NCBI RefSeq assembly: GCF_029433095.1
Contig: NZ_JARNTX010000003.1
Location: forward strand, 372,001-436,000
Direction: 5' to 3'
Length of the DNA stretch: 64,000 bases
Source of the DNA: Hymenobacter sp. YC55
GTDB taxonomy: Bacteria; Bacteroidota; Bacteroidia; Cytophagales; Hymenobacteraceae
Shown here: one piece after another, positions 42,994-50,603 of the stretch
Numbering within the stretch: position 1 is the first letter of the stretch
How the letters are laid out: each line of letters opens with the position of its first letter
The notes under the pieces: generated by a model
Told to the model about the DNA's origin: nothing
What the model saw: only the letters and a program-made list of their open reading frames with translations
The model's database searches: none
Program-made: the position numbers and the translations under genes

Positions 42994-44001
42994 ATGAAAG
43001 CGCTAACGTATCAACAGGCCCACGAACTGGCCGATTTCAACCTGCGCCTGCACGAGGTGCCATTGCCTATCCTTCGGGACACTGATTTACTGATTCGCGT
43101 GCAGGCTTTTGCCGTAAATCCCGGTGATACGGTTATCCGCCGGTTCCGGTCGGCGGCCCCGGGCCAGGCAGTGACCTTGGGCTGGGAGTTCGCCGGCATC
43201 GTCGAGCAAGTGGGACCACTCGCCACGGGCTTTCAACCGGGAGACGAAGTTTATGGCGCCGGTGACTTATCGCGGGACGGCAACTACGCCGACTACGTGG
43301 CGGTCGATTATCGGGTGGTAGCTCGCAAGCCCGCTCGCCTGTCGTTCTCGGAGGCCGCCTCCCTGCCCATGAGCTTCCAGACGGCCTGGGGCGCCTTGCT
43401 GCGCAACGATAAGCAGCTGCCAGCCGGGGTAGAAACCGTCTTGGTACTGGGCGGGGCCGGCGGCATTGGGTCCATCGCCATACAGCTGCTGAAAGCCCAC
43501 ACCAGCGCCACGGTTATTGCCACGGCGTCGCGGCCCGAATCCAAACGGTGGGTAGCGGCCATGGGCGCCGACCTGGTGCTGGACCATAGCCAGGACCTGG
43601 CCGCGCAATTCTCGCAGCACGGCATCGAGAAGGTGGATATGGTGTTGGCTACCCGCTCTTCCGCCAGCCACTTGGCCGCCATGCCGCACCTGCTCAAGGC
43701 CTACGGACACCTGGCCCTGCTGGATGTCCATCAGAGTCTGGATGTCAGCAGCCTGACGCCCTATTCTTTTTCGGTGCACCTGGAAAGCGTGTTTTCCCGG
43801 GTCGTCACCCACCAGCACCCCGAGCAGCAAGGGTTCATCCTGCGCGAACTCACCAAACTGGTGGAAGCGGGCAAGGTCCGGCCTACCTTGCAGAAAACGT
43901 TAACTGGCTTAACCAGCGAGAACATCCGCGCAGCCCATGCACTCCTGGAACAAGGAGACATGATCGGAAAAATCGTGCTCGACCTGGGCAGTGCCCGCTA
44001 A
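42994..44001 (+). CDS. zinc-independent MDR-family NADP oxidoreductase
   Basis: A 335-residue medium-chain dehydrogenase with the family substrate domain (AFAVNPGDTVIRRF, GWEFAGIVEQVG, FQPGDEVYG) and nucleotide-binding motif VLVLGGAGGIGSIAIQLL. The usual structural zinc Cys cluster is absent, which points to a quinone or enone reductase rather than an alcohol dehydrogenase. It follows the F420-like gene after two bases and probably belongs to the same HxlR-controlled transcript. Confidence 0.9.
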   Translation: MKALTYQQAHELADFNLRLHEVPLPILRDTDLLIRVQAFAVNPGDTVIRRFRSAAPGQAVTLGWEFAGIVEQVGPLATGFQPGDEVYGAGDLSRDGNYADYVAVDYRVVARKPARLSFSEAASLPMSFQTAWGALLRNDKQLPAGVETVLVLGGAGGIGSIAIQLLKAHTSATVIATASRPESKRWVAAMGADLVLDHSQDLAAQFSQHGIEKVDMVLATRSSASHLAAMPHLLKAYGHLALLDVHQSLDVSSLTPYSFSVHLESVFSRVVTHQHPEQQGFILRELTKLVEAGKVRPTLQKTLTGLTSENIRAAHALLEQGDMIGKIVLDLGSAR

Positions 44002-44205
44002 CCAAAGCTACCCGCTTTAGGAGACGGCGACGCACGAGAAGTTCTTACTTGTCGCGTAGCCAGCCGACGGATACGGCTACGTGATAGCAAAACTGGTGGC
44101 GACTGAACTCGGGCTCCGTTGGCAGGTGCCCCCATCAGCCGCATCCCATGTTAAGGCACAATCAACTGGTGCGGGTGGTTGACTTTTTCAGCTGCCAAGC
44201 GCTTG

Positions 44206-44276
44206 CAACCCTAACCAGTTGCTAGTTAGGGTTGAAGTGAGCTACCGGCTAGCAACAGCCTAGTTACTAGCCGGTA
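44206..44276. repeat. two successive inverted repeats
   Basis: CAACCCTAAC/GTTAGGGTTG (44206-44215 and 44225-44234) and TACCGGCTAG/CTAGCCGGTA (44243-44252 and 44267-44276) form perfect 10-bp stems. Neither is followed by a T-run. They may serve as the end of the preceding transcript or as operators of the hydrolase gene at 44462; further CCGG-centred sequences (44327, 44352) lie nearby. Confidence 0.45.
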
Positions 44277-44372
44277 TGCATTTGAGGGGTAGGGGAAATT
44301 GCCAGATGAGCTACCCTTTTGGTAACCGGTATCCTTTAGGTAATTGATGGTATACCGGCCAGAAGCGGCCGA

Positions 44373-44380
44373 TACTTTTG
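44373..44380 (+). promoter_or_regulatory. Bacteroidota -7 box for the hydrolase gene
   Basis: TACTTTTG matches TAnnTTTG and lies 82 bases before the ATG at 44462. A properly spaced -33 element was not identified. Confidence 0.4.
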
Positions 44381-44461
44381 AGGTGTCAGTCCGGGAGCAC
44401 CGCGTGAAGTGCTGCGGCAACTCTTGGGCTTAAACGCTGCTTTGGCAGTTTACTTCAACGT

Positions 44462-45442
44462 ATGAACAATTCAGGTAATAAAATAGCAACTGCCGCCACC
44501 AGCGTGCCAACGCCGGTTGTTTCCGTTAGCCCCGTGGTGCTGGCCGCACCGGGCCGGAGCGCAGAATTGCAGGTGCGCGTTTCCGCGCCCGTCACCGGGA
44601 GCCAACTTCCCGTAATTGTTTTCTCGCACGGTTTCGGCTCTTCCCTCGACGGCTATGCTCCGCTCGTGCAGTACTGGGCCGCGCGCGGGTTTGTCGTGCT
44701 TCAGCCCACTTTTCTCGATTCCCGCACTTTGAGTTCCAACCCCAAAGCCAACCACGGCGAGGCTGTGCAAGCCTACCTGGCTGACCCGCGGAAGCTAAAG
44801 ATGTGGCGGTTTCGCGTAGACGATATCAAGCACCTGCTCGACCAGCTGGACTTGCTGGCAGAAGCCGTACCGGGGCTGCCGGGCTGCCTCGACCGCAGCC
44901 GCATTGCGGCGGTTGGGCACTCGTTCGGGGCGCAAACCACGGGCGTCTTGCTAGGCGCCCGCGTGCTTCGTGCCGATGGGAGCTTAGGCGAGAAGTTAAC
45001 CGACCCACGCATCAAAGCCGGGGTGCTGCTGAGCGCTGGCGGTCGGGGCGGGGCCGACTTGAGCCCGTTTGCGGCCGAGCATTTCCCCCACCTCAATCAA
45101 AGCTTTGCCGAGCTGACCACACCCACGCTGGTCGTGGCCGGCGACGCGGACCGCTCACCGCTGACCAGTCGCGGGCCCGACTGGTTTACGGATGCCTATA
45201 CGCTGAGCCCCGGCGCCAACGCACTCGTCACGCTGTTTGGTGCCGAACACATGCTAGGCGGTATTTCGGGGTATCTGGTGACGGAAACAACGGATGAAGA
45301 CCCCGCGCGCGTCGTGGCCGTGCAACAGCTGACCTGGGCCTACCTGCGCAGCGCGCTCTACCCCGAAGACCCCGCCTGGCCGGCCGCCATAGCCGCGTTG
45401 CAATCAAGTCCCGAGCCGTTGGGGCGGGTGGACAGAAAATAA
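44462..45442 (+). CDS. alpha/beta hydrolase (dienelactone hydrolase/chlorophyllase-like)
   Basis: A 326-residue alpha/beta hydrolase without a clear signal peptide. The oxyanion region IVFSHGFGSSLDGY, the nucleophile elbow GHSFG (Ser near residue 160), a late Asp in VVAGDADRSP and a His in FGAEHMLGG complete the expected triad. The family covers esterases of unknown substrate. It lies alone, with the HxlR gene at 45522 convergent on it, and may belong to the same stress-response neighbourhood. Confidence 0.85.
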   Translation: MNNSGNKIATAATSVPTPVVSVSPVVLAAPGRSAELQVRVSAPVTGSQLPVIVFSHGFGSSLDGYAPLVQYWAARGFVVLQPTFLDSRTLSSNPKANHGEAVQAYLADPRKLKMWRFRVDDIKHLLDQLDLLAEAVPGLPGCLDRSRIAAVGHSFGAQTTGVLLGARVLRADGSLGEKLTDPRIKAGVLLSAGGRGGADLSPFAAEHFPHLNQSFAELTTPTLVVAGDADRSPLTSRGPDWFTDAYTLSPGANALVTLFGAEHMLGGISGYLVTETTDEDPARVVAVQQLTWAYLRSALYPEDPAWPAAIAALQSSPEPLGRVDRK

Positions 45443-45521
45443 CGTAGCAACGCTCGGTTAGCGGCCAACCGGCCGGGTCGAGGCAGCCAATAAAAGCGAG
45501 ACATCCACTAGGCAGCGGCCG

Positions 45522-45914
45522 TCACTTTTCGAGGGCTCTTTCCAGTTCGGAAGTTTTCGGCCGGGGCTGGCCAACGATGGTGGCGTGGTGCAGCTGGCCC
45601 CACTGGTGCATGGCGTGAATGACATCACCCAAGGTTTGGGCGTGCTCGGTAGCGGCATACTCCACCGTTACCGGGCGGGTGTCGCAGACCGTGCGCGTCA
45701 CAAGCTTGTTGAGCTCTAGCTCCTGCAACTCCTTGGACAGGATGCGCGGCGAGATACCGATTTTGCGGCTAAGCTCCTTGAAGCGCTGCTTTTCCTCCAG
45801 CAGCACGGCCAGAATAACCAGCTTCCACTTGCCGCTGACCACGTCCAACGTATCGCGCACGGCCCGGTAGGCGTCCCGGCATTCACGCGAAGCATAAGGC
45901 CGACTTTCCATCAT
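45522..45914 (-). CDS. HxlR-family transcriptional regulator
   Basis: A 130-residue winged-helix regulator: CRDAYRAVRDTLDVVSGKWKLVILAVLL, RFKELSRKIGISPRILSKELQELELNKLVTR and VEYAATEHAQTLGDVIHAM, all standard HxlR features including the Cys near residue 10. A TAGTAT-type direct repeat (TAGTATATTA and TAGTATCTAA, 18 bases apart) overlaps its start codon and may be its own operator. No divergent target gene is adjacent. Confidence 0.9.
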   Translation of the reverse strand: MMESRPYASRECRDAYRAVRDTLDVVSGKWKLVILAVLLEEKQRFKELSRKIGISPRILSKELQELELNKLVTRTVCDTRPVTVEYAATEHAQTLGDVIHAMHQWGQLHHATIVGQPRPKTSELERALEK

Positions 45915-46136
45915 AGTATATTATTGAAGCCTAGTATCTAATGAGTAGCTGGTAACAAAGATACCACGCTTGTACAGCGTCTCAGCTTTTCCCGTGACCA
46001 CCAAAACTCGCAATATCCTAGGCTGGATTTGCGCTTGCCGGCTCAGCTTGCTGCTATAGCCTCGGCCGCCGATAAAATCAGTAGCGGCACCCTCTTCCTG
46101 CAAATGGGCCGCTTCACTTGCGAACTTACCTCGAGA

Positions 46137-46349
46137 CTAGTTCATCGTTGCAATCTGCTGGAGGTCGGGGTTCATGGGTTCGAATGGCAACCCCTTCTTG
46201 GCGTATGTCCTGGCGCCAGCCATATCATAAGCTTTGCCCGCGGCAATGCTGGCCGCCAAATAAAGGGTGGCCACGAGTGGGGCCTCGATGGTGGCGTCCT
46301 TGCGCGCGTAGGCTTGCTCGAAGGCCATCAAGTACTTCTTGCCTTCCAT
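46137..46349 (-). CDS. short uncharacterised protein or fragment, TPR-like
   Basis: A 70-residue minus-strand segment with protein-like composition: MEGKKYLMAFEQAYARKDATIEAPLVATLYLAASIAAGKAYDMAGARTYAKKGLPFEPMNPDLQQI. The helix pattern and the final P-x-N-P-D-L motif resemble the last tetratricopeptide unit of a larger protein. The frame extends to 46541 but upstream residues look random. It is probably a remnant, but a small real gene cannot be excluded. Confidence 0.3.
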   Translation of the reverse strand: MEGKKYLMAFEQAYARKDATIEAPLVATLYLAASIAAGKAYDMAGARTYAKKGLPFEPMNPDLQQIATMN

Positions 46350-46610
46350 CCGGGTCGGGCCTGCAGGAGTCGAGCCGTCGGCAAGAGCAAAGACAAGAGC
46401 ACCAAAACACGGTAGGCCCCCAGCTCCGACTGGAAAGAGCGGGTACGAGTGGTTTTGCGGCCAGCGGTAAAAGGTGCAAAATTGGGGTGGCAAAGGAGAG
46501 TAGCCAGAACGTGCTCGGAGTGGTAAAGCGGATTCTGCCACTGCCGGTCTTCGTTACGCAGAGCTGAAAATTTACTGGCATCTGTTGCGTTCATCGACGC
46601 CCCGTGCTTT

Positions 46611-46654
46611 TTACCAAAGGGTAACTTCTTATTGCGCTCCGTGTCGGACTTTTG
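46611..46654 (+). promoter_or_regulatory. palindromic operator and -7-like box of the Crp/Fnr gene
   Basis: TTACC-AAAG-GGTAA (46611-46624) is followed, 36 bases from its start, by GACTTTTG (46647-46654), close to the TAnnTTTG consensus. The same palindrome and the same offset recur at 47368-47411. Confidence 0.65.
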
Positions 46655-46704
46655 TTTGATGACGCTGCCGCACGCGGCGCCTGCCGCTTGTGTTCCTTGC
46701 TGCC

Positions 46705-47328
46705 ATGAACGACTCTCCGCTCACCGACTTTCTGCTGCAATTTCATCATTTCACCCCGCAGCAGCTGCGCTTGATTCAAAGCCGGGCCGTGGCCCGCACC
46801 TACCAACCCGGGGCCTATTTTTCCCAAGCCGGACGGGTAGCACAGGAAATTGGCTTTATCGTGTCCGGCATTTTTCGCGTCTGCTATTTTGACCGCGAGG
46901 GCACCGACAACACCAAGTACTTTCTCGAAGAAAACCACTTCGTGGTGGACCTGCAAAGCTACCAGTACCAGCAGCCCTGCACTGAGTACGTGCAGGCCGT
47001 CACCGAGACGCATGTGCTCGTGTTTGAGGCGCGCGCCTGGCAGGAAATCGGCCTAATTATGGTCGACTGGCCGCAGGTTGAGCACAAACTCTTCACGCAG
47101 GCGCTGTTAGAGAAATTGAACCGCCGCAGCGCCCTGGTCAGCCCCAACGGGACGACCCGCTACACCCAGTTCCTGACCACGTTCCCGGGCCTGGCCAATC
47201 GCATTCCGCTCGCGCAACTCGCCTCCTACCTGGGCCTGACGCCGCAGTCGCTGAGTCGCATTCGGCGCAACCTGGGCCAGCGGTCCGCTGGGCCTGCCAC
47301 CAGCGCGCCGGGTTCGGAGGGCAACTAG
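46705..47328 (+). CDS. Crp/Fnr-family transcriptional regulator
   Basis: A 207-residue regulator with an N-terminal cyclic-nucleotide-binding-like barrel (YQPGAYFSQAGRVAQEIGFIVSGIFRVCYFDREG) and a C-terminal helix-turn-helix (IPLAQLASYLGLTPQSLSRIRR). No Cys cluster for an iron-sulfur centre is visible, and the cNMP-binding Arg/Ser motif is not evident, so the effector is unknown. ATG at 46705 is chosen over a start five codons upstream. A palindrome before this gene and before the next one marks it as the probable autoregulator and controller of the SDR gene at 47440. Confidence 0.92.
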   Translation: MNDSPLTDFLLQFHHFTPQQLRLIQSRAVARTYQPGAYFSQAGRVAQEIGFIVSGIFRVCYFDREGTDNTKYFLEENHFVVDLQSYQYQQPCTEYVQAVTETHVLVFEARAWQEIGLIMVDWPQVEHKLFTQALLEKLNRRSALVSPNGTTRYTQFLTTFPGLANRIPLAQLASYLGLTPQSLSRIRRNLGQRSAGPATSAPGSEGN

Positions 47329-47367
47329 CTCACCCCGTGAGTTAAGCTCATGCAGCCAAGAACGTAT

Positions 47368-47411
47368 TTACCAAAAGGTAAGTAGGTCACATCACTGAAA
47401 CCAGACCTTTG
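47368..47411 (+). promoter_or_regulatory. palindromic operator and -7-like box of the SDR gene
   Basis: TTACC-AAAA-GGTAA (47368-47381) followed at the same 36-base offset by GACCTTTG (47404-47411). Sequence and spacing match the element before the Crp/Fnr gene, so both promoters are likely controlled by the same regulator. Confidence 0.65.
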
Positions 47412-47439
47412 TGGAGTACTCTACCTACTTGTACTTCCC

Positions 47440-48174
47440 ATGAAACATGTTCTCATTACCGGTGCCAACAAGAGCATTGGCCTGGAAACGGCTCGACTCC
47501 TGGTCCAGCAAGGCTATTTTGTATACCTGGGCTGCCGGGACTTAGCCAAAGGGCAGCAGGCAGTAACTCACCTGGCCGAAGCCGGCCTGACGCACGTCGA
47601 AGCCATACAACTTGATGTCTGCGATAAAGCTTCCATCATGGCTGCCGCAAAGACTATCCGCGAGAAAACTTCCATCTTGGACGTGTTGATCAACAATGCT
47701 GGCGTGCTGGGTGAGATGCCGCAAAATGCTTCGACTATCGGCACCGATCAGCTACGGAAGGTCTTCGACACCAACTTCTTTGGCCTCATTGATGTGACGC
47801 AGGCCTTTCTGGACCTGCTCGGGCCGGCGCCGGTTCCCGTCATTATCAACATCACCTCGGGCCTGGCTTCGCTCACCTTGCAAAGCGACCCCGCCTGGAT
47901 CCATGCACCTTATAAACTAGCCGCCTACGGTCCCTCGAAAACGGCGCTCAACGCCTACACAGTGTTTCTCGCCGACGAGCTGCGCGCCAAAGGCTTTAAA
48001 GTCAATGCCGTCGACCCGGGCCAGACGGCCACCGACTTTATCGGGCACCAAGGGGGAGCGGTAGCGGATGCCGCCCGCTTTGTCGTGCAATACGCCACGA
48101 TCGGTGCCGATGGCCCCACGGGCAAATACTTTAGCCGGGATGCGCCGGCCGGCGAAACCGAGAGCCCCTGGTAG
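47440..48174 (+). CDS. short-chain dehydrogenase/reductase
   Basis: A 244-residue classical SDR: TGANKSIGLETARLL, DVLINNAGVLGEMP, the catalytic block YGPSKTALNAY, and a C-terminal DPGQTATDF loop. Members of this group reduce carbonyls or sugars; no partner enzyme reveals the substrate. It is separated by 111 bases from the Crp/Fnr gene and carries the matching operator, forming a two-gene regulon visible in this window. Confidence 0.92.
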   Translation: MKHVLITGANKSIGLETARLLVQQGYFVYLGCRDLAKGQQAVTHLAEAGLTHVEAIQLDVCDKASIMAAAKTIREKTSILDVLINNAGVLGEMPQNASTIGTDQLRKVFDTNFFGLIDVTQAFLDLLGPAPVPVIINITSGLASLTLQSDPAWIHAPYKLAAYGPSKTALNAYTVFLADELRAKGFKVNAVDPGQTATDFIGHQGGAVADAARFVVQYATIGADGPTGKYFSRDAPAGETESPW

Positions 48175-48804
48175 CGAATGCACAGCAACTAAAAAGCACC
48201 CCGGGCGAATCGATGCAGGTAGGTGGCTGTGAATTGGGTGCAGGAATTCTACTTGCTTGACCAAGAAAACCCGTTTCAACCACTCTCATGCAAGTATAAG
48301 GTCGAATGGTGCCGGCCGAGTCAGCTGCAAGCAAGTTGTTGGCGCACCTAAACGCGTCGCTCGGGCCGGCTTGGTGGCCAAGCCCAGTAGCTGCACACCA
48401 GGCCCGCAGTAAGCGCGTTGTTAGGAGCCAGCCACCTCTCAGCTGGCTGTGAGGAGAGGCCGGCCGATAGCCGCGCTGGTTGAGCAGGTCTTGTAGCCGG
48501 TCATCGAGCATGTACGGGGACGAAAAGACCACTTGCCTTATCCTTGAATCAGTTGACACCAAGCCAGGTAGCACGGTCGCCTCGGCCCCACTATTGATTG
48601 GCATATACCGCTTGTTTGACTGCCGAATATGTTGCCGGTCCATTCCCCCCGGTAAGGGGCCTTATGAAAGTAGTAAGTGGTGTAATAAATTGCTATCAGG
48701 ACACTAGGCTCAGTTCTGTAGGGCTTAGCTAGACCACAGCAAGAAATGTGCATTCTTCTGTACGTTTCGCCTCAACCATTACAGGCTTAACATTGCGCTA
48801 GTGC
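48175..48804. other. intergenic region, no gene recognised
   Basis: About 630 bases. A minus-strand frame at 48131-48643 contains a stretch with some protein-like character (RLQDLLNQRGYRPASPHSQL) but lacks a recognisable family and overlaps the SDR gene. No hairpin with a T-run was found after susD. I see nothing else here. Confidence 0.35.
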
Positions 48805-50592
48805 TTACTGCAGCGGGTCGAAGGCGCCACCCCAGGTATTGTTTTGGATTAGCTGCGGGTTATTGTCGATAGACTGCTGCGGGATGGCGAAGAAGTAGTA
48901 AGGGGATTTCCAGTTGATGGCGTAGCGGGTGTCCAGCACCCTGGGGGCAAGAGTGAAATAGTTAGTATACACTTGGTCGATGTCGAGATTGTCGCGGGTG
49001 GTGGCGAAATCGGCAGGTACGCCGGTGGTTTTCAAGGTGATGATAAGGGCTTCGCGGCGCTTGCCGTTGAGGCTTTCCACCTTTTTCCAGCGGCGCAGGT
49101 CCCAGAAGCGCTTACCCTCGAAAGCCAACTCTATTTGCCGCTCATATAAGATGGCATCAAACATCTGCGCGCGGTTCATATTCGCTTGCAGGCCGTAATT
49201 GCCATCGGTACCGGCTTCAATGCCTGCCCGCTGCCGAATGGCTTTGAGTTGCGTGTACGCCTCCGTGATATTATTGACACCACAGGCCGCTTCGGCCAAG
49301 TTGAGCAGCACTTCCGCATAGCGAAGCTCGATCCAGTCGGTGCCAGCGTATTGTACATCGTTGACGCCTAGTCTCGGGTCGATGGCTTTGCGCAAGTAGA
49401 AGCCGGTGTTGGTGGCGCCCGATGGCTCTACGCTGGTAGTGCCTCGGAGGTAGGTCCAGATCTTATAGTTGGTGTTGCCGTTCAGGGGCCAGTTCGCCCC
49501 GTTGTAGGCAATGGTTTTATTGAACCGCGGGTCCCGGTTTTTGTAGAACAACTGCTGGCTGTACGGGTACTTGGTTGATTCGCCCCGCTTTTTGCCGTCA
49601 AGCATGGGGAAGGCTTGCACCAAATCCCAAGTGGGCCGGTTGGAACCGCCTCTGGTACCGGTATAAGAAGGCCGGGTACCATTGTCGTACTCGTTGCTCT
49701 TCTTGTTTTGGGTGCCAAGGGCGGTGTTGTAGCTGGTTACTAGCACGGCCTCGGGGTTGTTCTGTTCTTCAAACCACAACTGGTCGAAAGAGGTGTGGAG
49801 GCGGAAGCCATTGGCGGTTAGCAGCGTCCGGGCCTGCTGGCTGGCGGCGAATGCCTTCTGCCACCTAGCGGCCTCGTCGGAGGGGTTGAACTGCGGGCTG
49901 GCGGCGTAGAGCAGTACCCGCGCTTTGAAGGCCGCGGCGGCGCCGCTCGTGATACGGCCCCAGGTGCCAGTGGCTGTCCACTTACCGGGCAGATACGCAA
50001 TAGCCGAATCCAGGTCGGCGGTAATTTGGTTGAAGCACTCGGTGGTGGAATTACGCGGTAGATACGCTTCGTTGCGTGCTTCTTCGCCTACAGCTTGTAG
50101 CGGAGTGAGTACCAACGGTACGCCGCCGTACACCCGCACCAAGTCGAAATAGCGATAAGCACGGAAGAAAAGAGCCTCCCCTTTAAGCTGATTACGGGGC
50201 TGAGCGGAAATCGGCGACCGTTCGAGGCCCCGGATGAACGTGTTGATCGTGCGGATCTTCCCGTAGTTGGTAGTAGCACCTATGGCAGTACCAATATCCA
50301 TTACGTCGTTTTGGACGATGGTCCCCTCGAAGTACTTGCTTTCCCCGTACGCTTCCTCCGACAATATGCTGGGGTTGGTGGCCCCAATACCAATGCTGGT
50401 TTGGCCAAACCAGTTCGGTAGGTTTTGGTCGTAGATGTAGCTCAGGTTGAGGAACGCTAGTTGCTCGTTCTGAAAAACCAGGTCTTCGTTGGCGGTGGTG
50501 AGGTCGATTTTGTCGAGGGTATCCTTGCAGCCCGCCATGGTCAGCACGGAAGCCGAAAAAGCCAATAGGGTAGCTATGCGAGTGATTTTCAT
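48805..50592 (-). CDS. SusD/RagB-family glycan-binding lipoprotein
   Basis: A 595-residue outer-membrane lipoprotein: signal peptide with lipobox MAGC, then DTLDKIDLTTANEDLVF, SusD helical repeats (ALFFRAYRYFDLVRVYGGVPLVLTPL, AAFKARVLLYAASPQFNPSD) and the C-terminal ERQIELAFEGKRFWDLRRWKKVE. At this length it resembles the larger SusD proteins of pectin-type loci. It begins 11 bases after the SusC gene stops and is the last gene of the polysaccharide utilisation operon. Confidence 0.94.
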   Translation of the reverse strand: MKITRIATLLAFSASVLTMAGCKDTLDKIDLTTANEDLVFQNEQLAFLNLSYIYDQNLPNWFGQTSIGIGATNPSILSEEAYGESKYFEGTIVQNDVMDIGTAIGATTNYGKIRTINTFIRGLERSPISAQPRNQLKGEALFFRAYRYFDLVRVYGGVPLVLTPLQAVGEEARNEAYLPRNSTTECFNQITADLDSAIAYLPGKWTATGTWGRITSGAAAAFKARVLLYAASPQFNPSDEAARWQKAFAASQQARTLLTANGFRLHTSFDQLWFEEQNNPEAVLVTSYNTALGTQNKKSNEYDNGTRPSYTGTRGGSNRPTWDLVQAFPMLDGKKRGESTKYPYSQQLFYKNRDPRFNKTIAYNGANWPLNGNTNYKIWTYLRGTTSVEPSGATNTGFYLRKAIDPRLGVNDVQYAGTDWIELRYAEVLLNLAEAACGVNNITEAYTQLKAIRQRAGIEAGTDGNYGLQANMNRAQMFDAILYERQIELAFEGKRFWDLRRWKKVESLNGKRREALIITLKTTGVPADFATTRDNLDIDQVYTNYFTLAPRVLDTRYAINWKSPYYFFAIPQQSIDNNPQLIQNNTWGGAFDPLQ

Positions 50593-50603
50593 GAGTTCAG
50601 TGA

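Noticed and set aside
46165..46195. tRNA T-arm-like GGGTTCGAATGG
   Set aside because: No acceptor, anticodon or D arms can be folded around it; it lies in a protein-like minus-strand segment.
48131..48643. 170-residue minus-strand frame
   Set aside because: It overlaps the SDR gene, shows no domain and has no promoter or start context.
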